Shown one piece after another: positions 10,405-18,400 of a stretch of 64,000 nucleotides of DNA; position 1 is the first letter of the stretch; every line of letters starts with the position of its first letter. Where the stretch lies: NCBI RefSeq assembly GCF_900104145.1, contig NZ_FNLB01000001.1:310001-374000 (forward strand), read 5' to 3'. Origin of the DNA: Pseudovibrio sp. Tun.PSC04-5.I4. Lineage in GTDB: Bacteria; Pseudomonadota; Alphaproteobacteria; Rhizobiales; Stappiaceae. A program made the position numbers and the translations under genes. The notes beneath the pieces are model-generated. The model did no database searches. It was not told where the DNA came from and saw nothing but the letters and a program-made list of their open reading frames with translations.

Positions 10405-10745
10405 AGCGCCTATGGGGTCATGCCGCCGATGGCCATGTTGGGTCGCTCATTATTGTATGTCCAGAGTCATTTTGTAACCTCAGCCTGGACTCGGATGATT
10501 GTCTCAAAGTTATTCTGAACCAGCCACTCCTGCCGAACGGTCCTGTGTAACGCTCAATATATGCATTCTGCGCTGGCTTTCCGAGCCAGCTCTACACGTA
10601 TCATCTCTGGTTTCCCGCGCAATTCTATGACCTGTTTTAAGGTGCATACCACCCGTAAAGCTGGGAGTGAAAAATCCACTTCAATAGCCAACCCTTCCCG
10701 GTTGAAGTCATCCAGAACATTAAGCATTCGAAACGGTTCTGACGG
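10405..10745 (-). pseudogene. IS3-family orfB remnant (different subgroup from the other copies)
   Basis: The minus strand gives NVLDDFNREGLAIEVDFSLP, VIELRGKPEMIRV, then after a deletion GKPAQNAYIERY and, in another frame, VRQEWLVQNNFETIIRVQAE, a TGA where the family has Trp, then LWTYNNERPNMAIGGMTP. These are the DDE domain and C-terminus of an IS3-family orfB. The segment with the second catalytic Asp (DNGPEY) is missing and there are several frame changes, so it cannot be active. Confidence 0.75.
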
Positions 10746-11247
10746 AACCAGACGTCCAGTCCTCCGGTTTCAGCTTCAGCGGAAGCATACCGGCGCGATT
10801 CTGTTCCTTTATCTTCAGATTCACGCCCTCAACACCATTCTCTCAGATCGCAATGACGCGTATCGCCAAGCTGCTGATCTTCCCGCTAGGCTCTATGATC
10901 AAGTTCTGGAGACCAGACAAAGTGCAATTGCGGTGTCGCGGAACATCCGGCAAGTCTTCTTGGGCCGCGCGGTTTCAATGGCTCAGTCACAAATTTTTAC
11001 TTGAGCTCAAAACTTAGAAAACCATTTCAGATCGTCAATAATTACACGGCTCAGTAACTCCAAATCGTTCACATCTAGGCGGCATCTGGCTCATTAAGGC
11101 CTCAATTTACGACCTTTGTGTAATGAAATCTGGAACCCAATTAACGTAGAATGTCTTTACCATAGGACCCTCTGAAATCTTCGCGACAGAACCATGCTCG
11201 TCGAGCGATATCAATTAGCTCGCTTTAAACAACCATCCTCACTAACC
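10746..11247. other. gene-free stretch upstream of the transporter cluster
   Basis: A plus-strand frame (10561-11004) overlaps the IS3 remnant and has no family resemblance I can name. From 11005 onward the DNA is AT-rich and probably belongs to the control region of the TRAP operon. Confidence 0.4.
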
Positions 11248-11263
11248 TGTATACCAGTATACA
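11248..11263. promoter_or_regulatory. candidate operator palindrome upstream of the TRAP genes
   Basis: TGTATAC-CA-GTATACA is a perfect 7-bp inverted repeat with a 2-nt centre, in an AT-rich control region about 440 bp before dctP. A near copy lies at 14688-14704. FadR/VanR-type GntR proteins bind short palindromes of this kind, so the regulator at 19988-20680 is the obvious candidate; this pairing is an inference. Confidence 0.5.
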
Positions 11264-11700
11264 AATATATTTACAAAGGTGGCTTTCAACGATAACCTCA
11301 CGATTCTAGATAGTAAATAATTTCTCTGATTACCTCTTGTGAATCGGAAGGTAATTTTGAAACCTTAACTACAAAATGATTATAAACTTACAATTTTGTA
11401 TTCTGGCTGGTTGTGTGAATATTTTCATTAATAACCATAATACTATCAATGATTATTACTATGATAACACGTTCAATATGAGGATATTGAGTCGATTAAA
11501 GCACACTACTTGAGGAATATCCATAATTTTACTTGAAATATACTGTAGATATACCTTTGGGCGGAGCGCAAGAATGCATACTCACAAGTAGATATCGATC
11601 AAAACCACTGTTCAATTTTCAGATTTATACCGAGACACATCTACTAGGAATTTAAATACGGGAGTGCTGGAGACACCAGCATACATGGGAGGACGTCAAT
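11264..11700. promoter_or_regulatory. AT-rich 5' region of the TRAP operon
   Basis: No gene fits here. The stretch is strongly AT-rich and ends with the dctP ribosome binding site (GGGAGGACG, about 5 nt before the ATG at 11701). I cannot place the promoter reliably. Confidence 0.35.
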
Positions 11701-12678
11701 ATGTTAAATAATTCATCACTAAAATCTGTTGTTCTGGGCTTGGCCCTTACAGGTGTCGCAACCGTCGCGGTTGCCGAAAATTACCGTGGCTGGAACACAC
11801 ATTCACCAGAATATCCTGTCTCCGTTGCAATGGATCATTTTGGCGACTTAGTCGCAGAACGCACCAATGACCGCATCATACTAAAAACCTATCATTCGGC
11901 TCAATTAGGTGAAGGTGAGTTCGCAACGGAACAGTTGCAATTTGGTGCTTTAGATTTTGGGATTTTCAGCCTGGCGCCGATGAACAATACGGTTAAAGAA
12001 ACTGCGGTAACCTCCCTGCCCTATGCTTTCAAATCAGTAGAGCACAGCTTCCGTGTTCTCGAAGGTGAGATCGGTGCAGAAATCGGCAAAGCCATGGAAG
12101 AGTTTAACATGGTTCCGCTTTCCTGGTTCTCAGGTGGTTCCCGTTCCTTTTATGCAAATACCCCTCTCAACTCTCTTGAAGATGTTAAGGGCTTGAAATT
12201 CCGCGTCCAGAACTCGGAAATCAACGTTGCGATGGTTGAAGCACTCGGTGCAAATGCGACGCCGCTTCCATTTGGTGAAGTATATACTGCATTGCAGTCA
12301 GGTGTCGTGGACGGGGCTGAAAACAACTGGCCTTCTTATGAGTCAACAAACCATTTTGAGGTTGCCAAATACTACATCCTTGATCAGCATACCATCGTTC
12401 CAGAGGGCATTATCTTCTCAAAATCCACATGGGATGCTTTCTCCGCAGAAGACCAGGCGATCATCAAAACAGCTGCCCAAGAAGCCGCAATTTACCAGCG
12501 TGAACTGTGGGCCGTTCGTGAGAAAAAATCAGAACAGATCGTACGTGATGCAGGCAGCATAATCGTCGAACTTGACGATAAAACTCCATTCATCAAGGCC
12601 ATGGCTCCAGTCTACGAAAAATTTGCGTCTGATCCTGTGATCAAGGATCTTCTGATGCGCATTCAAGCGGTCGACTAA
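11701..12678 (+). CDS. dctP: TRAP transporter solute-binding protein, DctP family
   Basis: A 325-aa periplasmic binding protein that captures a small organic acid and passes it to the DctQM membrane complex. It has a signal peptide (LGLALTGVATVAVA, cleavage before ENYRGW). The family signatures are present: GLKFRVQNSE, with the Arg that normally salt-bridges the substrate carboxylate, and FGEVYTALQSGVVDGAENNW. The length is normal. GGGAGGACG precedes the ATG. It is the first gene of dctPQM, followed by a 6-bp hairpin. The substrate is not evident; the neighbouring oxidoreductases suggest a sugar-acid-like compound. Confidence 0.93.
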   Translation: MLNNSSLKSVVLGLALTGVATVAVAENYRGWNTHSPEYPVSVAMDHFGDLVAERTNDRIILKTYHSAQLGEGEFATEQLQFGALDFGIFSLAPMNNTVKETAVTSLPYAFKSVEHSFRVLEGEIGAEIGKAMEEFNMVPLSWFSGGSRSFYANTPLNSLEDVKGLKFRVQNSEINVAMVEALGANATPLPFGEVYTALQSGVVDGAENNWPSYESTNHFEVAKYYILDQHTIVPEGIIFSKSTWDAFSAEDQAIIKTAAQEAAIYQRELWAVREKKSEQIVRDAGSIIVELDDKTPFIKAMAPVYEKFASDPVIKDLLMRIQAVD

Positions 12679-12700
12679 CAGCACATCTCACTTTTCCTGT

Positions 12701-12716
12701 CGCACCTTTTGGTGCG
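12701..12716 (+). promoter_or_regulatory. intercistronic hairpin after dctP
   Basis: CGCACC-TTTT-GGTGCG, a perfect 6-bp stem with a UUUU loop, lies in the 68-nt gap between dctP and dctQ. It has no U-run, so it more likely protects the abundant binding-protein mRNA or attenuates read-through than ends transcription outright. Confidence 0.5.
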
Positions 12717-12746
12717 GCAGAACTCTCTGAAAAATAAGGTCGAGCA

Positions 12747-13256
12747 ATGCGCTGGAAGCTCTTTGATTACCTCTCTCAAGCAGTTGTGTTTCTAGGTTCA
12801 ATTGCATTGATTTTGCTTGTCGTCTTCACCGGATGGCAGGTTTACGGGCGTTATATCCTTAACGACACGCCAACATGGACCGAGAAAATGGCTCTCCTGC
12901 TCATTCTCATTGTGTCCCTGCCAATGGCCGCCGTTGGGCTGCGTGAAAATTTCCACCTAGGGATAACCTTCATCTCGGAATTACTTCCCATGCGCTACCA
13001 GCGCTGGGTTGAAATAATCAATGCATTCATTCTAGCTCTGTTTGGCGGCAGCATGATTGTCTTTTCCTGGACGCTGGTTAAAGGAACCTGGGGCCGCAAT
13101 ATTCCTCTCCTGGGCATTCCGCAGGGCATTCAATATTTACCGCTGATAATATGCGGTGGTCTCATCATCGCATTCATGGTTGAGCGCCTCTATTTTCTAA
13201 TAGTAGTGCCGCAAACCGAACTCTTAGAAGCTGCCTCTGAAACGGAGACCGTATAA
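12747..13256 (+). CDS. dctQ: TRAP transporter small membrane subunit, DctQ family
   Basis: A 169-aa inner-membrane protein with four hydrophobic segments (about residues 13-33, 45-65, 88-108 and 128-150) and the family pattern GWQVYGRYILNDTPTWTEK, followed by LREN-HLGI. It partners the large DctM subunit in sodium-driven uptake. Its stop codon overlaps the dctM ATG by one base (TAATG), so the two are translationally coupled. Confidence 0.9.
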   Translation: MRWKLFDYLSQAVVFLGSIALILLVVFTGWQVYGRYILNDTPTWTEKMALLLILIVSLPMAAVGLRENFHLGITFISELLPMRYQRWVEIINAFILALFGGSMIVFSWTLVKGTWGRNIPLLGIPQGIQYLPLIICGGLIIAFMVERLYFLIVVPQTELLEAASETETV

Positions 13257-14539
13257 TGGGCGTCGCTATTCTGGTTCTCGCCTTTTTCCTATTCACGGCT
13301 ATGGGTATTCCAATTGCTTTTGCACTCGGCATATCTGCGCTTCTGACTGCTGTGTATGAAGGCATCCCGGCACTTATTGTTTTCCAACGGATGGTCGCTG
13401 GGATTAACGTATTCTCCCTCCTGGCCATTCCATTTTTCATTTTTGCTGGCGAGTTGATGATGCACGGCGGCATTGCTGTCCGGCTGGTCCGCTTCGCTGA
13501 ATCAATGGTTGGTCAGGTTCGCGGTGGACTGGGTGTGGTTAACGTCCTTACCTCTATGCTCTTTGGAGGGATCTCCGGTTCTGCTGTCGCCGACACATCT
13601 GCCTTGGGTTCAGTCATGATCCCGATGATGCGTGAACGAGGCTATGACGATGACTATACCGTTAACGTAACTGTTACCTCATCCATTGCCGGGGTAATGA
13701 TCCCCCCAAGCCACAATATGATCCTGTACGCCCTTGCAGCAGGTGGTGGCATATCAATCACTTCGCTGTTCATGGCAGGCGTTATACCCGGTGTCATTAT
13801 GTGCTTGTGCCTGTCCGTTGCAGCTTACGCCATTGCAGTCCAGCGCGATTATCCGGTGGGCAGGTTTCCAGGCTGGTATGCCGTAGCCGTTGCTGCCGCC
13901 GCAGCACTACCCGGATTTCTGACAGCTGTTGTGATTATCGGTGGTGTTCTGACTGGCATATTCACCGTCACAGAGTCCGCGGCGATTGGTGCGATCTATG
14001 CGCTAGTAGTTACAATTCTGTATTACAGAACTCTGACTTTCGAGCTGTTCTGGATTAGTGTAACCCAAGCCATCCGCACGACTGCTATGGTCATGATTCT
14101 TGTTGGAACCGCACAAGCGTTCTCCTACTTCATCGCTCTTTATGAAGTCCCAGCCAGGATCCTAGAGCTAATGCAGGGAGTGTCTGACAGTAAGATTGTT
14201 ATCCTGCTTCTGATCAATTTGTCGTTGCTCGTGCTCGGAATGTTCATGGATATGGGTGCATTGATACTAATTGCAACGCCGATATTCCTGCCCATGGCTC
14301 TGTCGCTTGGCATGAGCCCTATCCAATTCGGCATGATTTTGATGATGAATCTTGGGCTGGGTTTAACGACACCTCCAGTCGGTGGTTGTCTTTTCGTGGG
14401 TTGCTCCATTGCAAAGGTTCGAATCGAGCACGTCGTCAAAACAATATGGCCGTTTTACCTAGCTATCCTCGTTGCTTTACTACTGACAACTTATATACCG
14501 GCGATTTCGTTGTTTTTGCCCAATTTGATGGGGCTTTAG
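13256..14539 (+). CDS. dctM: TRAP transporter large permease subunit, DctM family
   Basis: A 427-aa integral membrane protein with about 12 hydrophobic segments and the DctM signatures AIPFFIFAGELM, FGGISGSAVADTSALG and IPPSHNMILYALAAGG. It forms the ion-coupled translocation path. The start overlaps the dctQ stop. A strong 12-bp inverted repeat follows at 14554-14586, which closes off the TRAP unit from the downstream oxidoreductase genes. Confidence 0.93.
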   Translation: MGVAILVLAFFLFTAMGIPIAFALGISALLTAVYEGIPALIVFQRMVAGINVFSLLAIPFFIFAGELMMHGGIAVRLVRFAESMVGQVRGGLGVVNVLTSMLFGGISGSAVADTSALGSVMIPMMRERGYDDDYTVNVTVTSSIAGVMIPPSHNMILYALAAGGGISITSLFMAGVIPGVIMCLCLSVAAYAIAVQRDYPVGRFPGWYAVAVAAAAALPGFLTAVVIIGGVLTGIFTVTESAAIGAIYALVVTILYYRTLTFELFWISVTQAIRTTAMVMILVGTAQAFSYFIALYEVPARILELMQGVSDSKIVILLLINLSLLVLGMFMDMGALILIATPIFLPMALSLGMSPIQFGMILMMNLGLGLTTPPVGGCLFVGCSIAKVRIEHVVKTIWPFYLAILVALLLTTYIPAISLFLPNLMGL

Positions 14540-14553
14540 TGGCGTTTAAATTA

Positions 14554-14586
14554 GTCGACTTTGCCCTGTCTGGTGGCAAAGTCGAC
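14554..14586 (+). terminator. strong hairpin after dctM
   Basis: GTCGACTTTGCC and GGCAAAGTCGAC form a perfect 12-bp stem with a 9-nt loop, 15 bases after the dctM stop. There is no U-run after it, so it could be a weak terminator or a 3' mRNA-stabilising structure. It separates the TRAP genes from the dehydrogenase and Tct genes. Confidence 0.55.
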
Positions 14587-14687
14587 GTCGTAACTGATCA
14601 AACTAAGCGATGTTTTGGCCTCATCGGTGTTGCCAAGTTGTTTGCGAGCCACCGCTATCTACGAGTTCTCACTAGTTGCTTTTATTT

Positions 14688-14704
14688 TGGTATACCAGTA
14701 TCCA
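14688..14704. promoter_or_regulatory. second candidate operator, before the dehydrogenase/tct genes
   Basis: TGGTATACCAGTATCCA shares the core TATACCAGTAT with the perfect palindrome at 11248-11263 and ends 22 bases before the start of the first oxidoreductase. A repressor bound here would cover the promoter-proximal region of a second transcription unit. Confidence 0.5.
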
Positions 14705-14726
14705 TGGATCTCAATGAGGACAAATT

Positions 14727-15767
14727 ATGAATACTGTTCGAATCGCTGTCGTTGGGCTTGGAATGGCGGCAAAGCCGCATCTGGAAGCTCTGTCTCAACT
14801 ACAGGAAGTTGTGAAGGTTGCGGGTGTATTCAACCGGAGCCGTGAAAAGGCTGAGCAGGTTCACGAACTTTATGGTTGGCCCATTTATGAGAATGCGCAG
14901 GACATCGCGGCAGATCCCAACGTGGATGGCGTCATCCTGATTACGCCTGCTGATCAACGCAAACAGTTCGTGAAACTGTTCAGCACAGCTGGAAAGCACA
15001 TTCTCAGCGAAAAACCCATTGAGCGGAATACGGAAGCGGCAACTGAACTGGTGGAGATCTGCGAAGCGGCTAAAGTTAAATTTGGTGTGGTGTTTCAGCA
15101 TCGTTTCCGCGCAGGCGCCCGGCGTCTGCGGGAACTAGTGGAGGCAAGTGAACTTGGAGACCTCTCACTGGTACGGGCTGAAGTCCCTTGGTGGAGAGAG
15201 CAATCATACTACGACGCACCGGGTCGTGGAACATATGCCCGTGACGGCGGCGGCGTGCTAATCAGTCAGGCAATCCATGTCTTGGATTTGATGCTCAGTC
15301 TGACTGAGCCGGTTGAAACTGTTCAGGCCTTTTGCGCAGCAACAAAAGCGCATGAGCTTGAAGCTGAAGATTTTGCAGCCGCAGGGCTCCGGTTCGCATC
15401 AGGAACGGTAGGGTCTGTGGTTGCGACAACAGCGACTTTCCCAGGTACCGCTGAGAGCCTCGTGATTGATGGAACTCTTGGAACGGCCTCTCTCATCGCC
15501 GGACAATTAAACGTTTTCTGGCGCGATGGGCGCACTGAAGAAGTTGGTGAGCTTTCCGCGACAGGCGGCGGCGCAGATCCCATGGCTTTCCCGTGTGATT
15601 GGCACCGTGATTTGATCGCGGATTTTGCCGCTTCAATCAGTGAAGACCGGCAGCCTCGTGTTTCGGGACGAGAAGGATTGAAGGTCCACCGGTTGATTGA
15701 TGCTCTGGTGCGCTCTTCCCGCGAAGGTGCGACCGTATCCCTTGAACAAGAAGGTGCAGAGCTATGA
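14727..15767 (+). CDS. Gfo/Idh/MocA-family oxidoreductase
   Basis: A 346-aa NAD(P)-dependent dehydrogenase. The N-terminal Rossmann fold starts VRIAVVGLGMAAKPHLEAL; VILITPADQRKQF and the EKPIERNT motif (EKP, with the catalytic-region Lys) follow; the C-terminal alpha/beta domain holds GGGVLISQAIHVLDLML, where the His is in the usual catalytic position. The family oxidises sugar alcohols, sugar acids and inositols. Its stop overlaps the next gene by four bases (ATGA), so the two dehydrogenases are coupled. Substrate unknown. Confidence 0.9.
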   Translation: MNTVRIAVVGLGMAAKPHLEALSQLQEVVKVAGVFNRSREKAEQVHELYGWPIYENAQDIAADPNVDGVILITPADQRKQFVKLFSTAGKHILSEKPIERNTEAATELVEICEAAKVKFGVVFQHRFRAGARRLRELVEASELGDLSLVRAEVPWWREQSYYDAPGRGTYARDGGGVLISQAIHVLDLMLSLTEPVETVQAFCAATKAHELEAEDFAAAGLRFASGTVGSVVATTATFPGTAESLVIDGTLGTASLIAGQLNVFWRDGRTEEVGELSATGGGADPMAFPCDWHRDLIADFAASISEDRQPRVSGREGLKVHRLIDALVRSSREGATVSLEQEGAEL

Positions 15768-16789
15768 CAGGTTCCCTCTCCTTTGCCGTGATCGGAGTAG
15801 ACCACCGCCATATCTACGGAATGGCTGAAGGCATGATTGCGCAAGGCTGCACGTTCAAATCCTTCTGGACCGAAGGCGATCCGCAGCCCATGGAAGGCTT
15901 TACCAAGCGCTTTCCTGATGTGCCGCGCGTACAAGACCACCAGGAAATTCTGGAGGATGATAGTGTTGCTCTCATTCTCATCGCAGCCCCGCCAGACCAA
16001 CGTGCCGCTCTTGCGATTGAAGCCATGCAACACGGCAAGGACGTTATGCTGGATAAGCCCGGCTGCGTCACTCTTGAAGAATTTAGCCAGATCCGCGCTG
16101 CGGTTGAGCAAACGGGCCGGATCTGGTCCATTGATTTTTCGGAGCGCTTTGAAGTGCGCGCCGTCACCAAAGCAGCAGAGCTGGTTCATTCTGGCCGGAT
16201 TGGTGAGGTGTTGCAAACAGTGGGCATGGGACCGCACCGGCTTAACAAACAGATGCGCCCGGACTGGTTCTTTGAGGAAAAGCGCTACGGCGGCATTCTG
16301 AGCGATATTGCGACGCATCAGATTGACCAGTTCCTCTATCTGACAGGTGCTGAGAGTGCCCGTGTCGTTCATTCCGCTGTCGGCAACTTTGGCAACCCGG
16401 ATCATCCTGAGTTCCAAGATTTTGGCGAGTTGAACCTAGTGAGTGGCAGAACGCAGGCTTACATCCGGTTGGATTGGTTCACACCAGATGGATTGCCAAA
16501 CTGGGGCGACGGACGTCTCTTTATTCTGGGCACCGAGGGTTACATCGAGCTGCGCAAATACGTCGATGTTTGCGGCAGGCCCGGTCAGGACCACCTGTTC
16601 CTCGTCAATGGTCAGACCTGTGAGTATATCGAGTGCAGCGATGCGGAGCTGCCGTATTTCAAAAACCTTGCAGAGGACGTGCGCAATCGAACTTACACTG
16701 CATGCCCCCAACAACACACTTTCACGGTTACAGAACTTGCGCTCACTGCCCAGCTAATAGCGGAACGGCGCGGATACTTGGAGAAATAA
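15764..16789 (+). CDS. Gfo/Idh/MocA-family oxidoreductase, second paralogue
   Basis: 341 aa. A Rossmann N-terminus (FAVIGVDHRHIYGMAEGM), ILIAAPPDQRAALAIEAM, a DKPGC motif in place of the usual EKP, and a C-terminal domain with YGGILSDIATHQIDQFLYL, where the family His lies. It differs strongly from its neighbour, so the two probably catalyse successive steps or act on each other's products rather than being redundant. It starts within the stop of the preceding gene. The glycine-rich nucleotide loop is atypical (GVDHRH), so cofactor preference is uncertain. Confidence 0.88.
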   Translation: MTGSLSFAVIGVDHRHIYGMAEGMIAQGCTFKSFWTEGDPQPMEGFTKRFPDVPRVQDHQEILEDDSVALILIAAPPDQRAALAIEAMQHGKDVMLDKPGCVTLEEFSQIRAAVEQTGRIWSIDFSERFEVRAVTKAAELVHSGRIGEVLQTVGMGPHRLNKQMRPDWFFEEKRYGGILSDIATHQIDQFLYLTGAESARVVHSAVGNFGNPDHPEFQDFGELNLVSGRTQAYIRLDWFTPDGLPNWGDGRLFILGTEGYIELRKYVDVCGRPGQDHLFLVNGQTCEYIECSDAELPYFKNLAEDVRNRTYTACPQQHTFTVTELALTAQLIAERRGYLEK

Positions 16790-16847
16790 CCCTTAGTTTG
16801 GCTTTCTGGGAGGAGAGCCAACATGCATTCACCTCGGGAGAATACAA

Positions 16848-17849
16848 ATGTCTATCGTAAAAAAAGCAATCGTCTTTTCGCTGGCAGCCCTTGCAACCAC
16901 AAGTATGGCAGGTGCAGCTGAGTGGAAACCTGAAAAACCAATCAACCTGATTGTGCCATGGGGTGCAGGTGGTGCGACAGATCTGGTTACGCGTATTGTT
17001 GCAGGCGCTCTTGAAGGACCTTTAGGTCAGAAAGTTGTTGTCATCAATCAGCCGGGTGCGTCCGGCGCGATTGGGTCTAAGGCAGCAATGGATGCTGAGC
17101 CGGATGGATATACATGGACCGCTGGTGCTGCGAAGGACCTTGGCACCTATGCTATTACGGGCCGTCTTGATACCAAAATTCAGGATTGGAACCTGTTCCT
17201 GAGCGTTGCAAATGTGAACATGATCAGCGTGAACCCTAATTCCGGATTTGAGGATATGGGCCAGTTTCTGGAAGCATTGAAGGGCGAAAAACGTATTGCT
17301 GTTGGAACATCCGGCGTGAATTCAGCCGGCCATTCTGCAATGGAAGGCATCATTGGAGCAGCTGGTGGTGCGTATAAACATGTGAGCTATGAAGGCGGCG
17401 CAAAAGCAGTGCTCTCCACAGTCTCCGGTGAAACGCAGGTCAGCAGTCAGCTCATTTCCGAGCAGCTTGAAATGGTTCGCGGTAAGCGCCTTGTGCCACT
17501 TGCAGCTCTGACAACCGAACCTGTTGAGCTTCCCGGTGTTGGCGTGGTTCCGCCAATCACCAACTGGTTGCCAAATTTCAAACCGTCTCCAATTCACTTC
17601 GGTATCTTCGTTCCAAAAGGCGTGCCTGCGGACGTGATTGAAACCCTTGAGAAAATTTGGGCGAGCGACATTGCAAACTCAGAAGCCCTGAAATCCTACG
17701 CGGACTCAAAGGGTGCTGCACTCACAGTCATGTCCGGTGAAGAAGCACAGGCAGCTGTTGCACCGTCCATCCAGATCAATGCTTGGCAGCTTTTCGACAG
17801 CGGTCAAGGCAACGTAAGCCCTGAAACCATTGGTATTACGCGTCCGTAA
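16848..17849 (+). CDS. tctC: tripartite tricarboxylate transporter substrate-binding protein, TctC family
   Basis: A 333-aa periplasmic binding protein with a signal peptide (IVFSLAALATTSMAGAA) and the family pattern KPINLIVPWGAGGATDLVTR, then VVVINQPGASGAIGSKA and DGYTW. It delivers a carboxylated substrate to TctAB. GGGAG stands 8 nt upstream. The leader at 16798-16821 can form TTGGCT/AGCCAA, with a GGGAGGAG ribosome-binding-like sequence in the loop and a short overlapping frame from an ATG at 16823, so translation control of this highly expressed gene is conceivable. Confidence 0.92.
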   Translation: MSIVKKAIVFSLAALATTSMAGAAEWKPEKPINLIVPWGAGGATDLVTRIVAGALEGPLGQKVVVINQPGASGAIGSKAAMDAEPDGYTWTAGAAKDLGTYAITGRLDTKIQDWNLFLSVANVNMISVNPNSGFEDMGQFLEALKGEKRIAVGTSGVNSAGHSAMEGIIGAAGGAYKHVSYEGGAKAVLSTVSGETQVSSQLISEQLEMVRGKRLVPLAALTTEPVELPGVGVVPPITNWLPNFKPSPIHFGIFVPKGVPADVIETLEKIWASDIANSEALKSYADSKGAALTVMSGEEAQAAVAPSIQINAWQLFDSGQGNVSPETIGITRP

Positions 17850-17872
17850 CGGCTTGAGACAGGTGTAACGAA

Positions 17873-18391
17873 ATGAAAAAAACGGCATCACTGAATACCA
17901 AGGCCGATCGAATTTCTGGCTATGTATTTGTTGCATTGGGATTATTGGTGGTCATTGGCAGTGCAGCGATGCCGGACTTTTCAAATCTGGGGGCCTCGTG
18001 GTACGAGGCCCCCGGCCTAACGCCCGGAATTTTGGGCTTGGCGTTGACTGTTTCTGGCATTTTGCTGGCAACACGAACGCAGAGCCCTCAGCCTGAGAAC
18101 GGTGCGAACGACGATATGCTGGACCTGATAAAGGATCCCATTTCAAGGCGTCGTATTTTTGCCACCGCAGGTTTATGCGTCTTTTATGCGAGCATATTAA
18201 TTGGGTTAATCCCATTCTGGCTTGCGACCGCCCTGTTTATTTTTGTGTTCACCTTCAGCTTTGAATACTTCGCTGACCCGGACCGCAGCCGCGTTCTTCG
18301 GAAACTGGTGATTGCGTTGCTTCTGGGCCTCACCGCCTCCGCAGCAGTAACGCTTCTGTTTCAAGAATTGTTTTTAGTCAGATTGCCGTGA
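17873..18391 (+). CDS. tctB: tripartite tricarboxylate transporter small subunit, TctB family
   Basis: A 172-aa protein with four predicted membrane segments (about residues 15-33, 47-62, 95-130 split in two, 145-165), typical of the small TctB subunit. An unusual feature is a perfect 10-bp inverted repeat inside the coding region (17989-18013). The gene starts 23 bases after tctC and ends 9 bases before tctA, so all three are co-transcribed. Confidence 0.85.
   Translation: MKKTASLNTKADRISGYVFVALGLLVVIGSAAMPDFSNLGASWYEAPGLTPGILGLALTVSGILLATRTQSPQPENGANDDMLDLIKDPISRRRIFATAGLCVFYASILIGLIPFWLATALFIFVFTFSFEYFADPDRSRVLRKLVIALLLGLTASAAVTLLFQELFLVRLP
17989..18013 (+). repeat. strong hairpin inside the tctB coding region
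   Basis: GGGGGCCTCG-TGGTA-CGAGGCCCCC is a perfect 10-bp GC-rich stem with a 5-nt loop, about 117 bases into tctB. It encodes NLGASWYEAPGLT. Such a stable structure early in a gene could lower expression of the membrane subunits relative to the binding protein. Confidence 0.6.
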
Positions 18392-18400
18392 GGAATTGAG

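Noticed and set aside
10561..11004. 147-codon plus-strand frame
   Set aside because: Overlaps an IS3 orfB remnant read on the other strand, lacks a ribosome binding site and matches no family I know.
15323..16417. 364-codon minus-strand frame over the two dehydrogenases
   Set aside because: Long but antisense to two well-supported family proteins; no recognisable content.
16823..16925. Short frame overlapping the tctC start
   Set aside because: It has a good ribosome-binding-like sequence but is out of frame with tctC, very short and without family support; mentioned only as a possible leader peptide.
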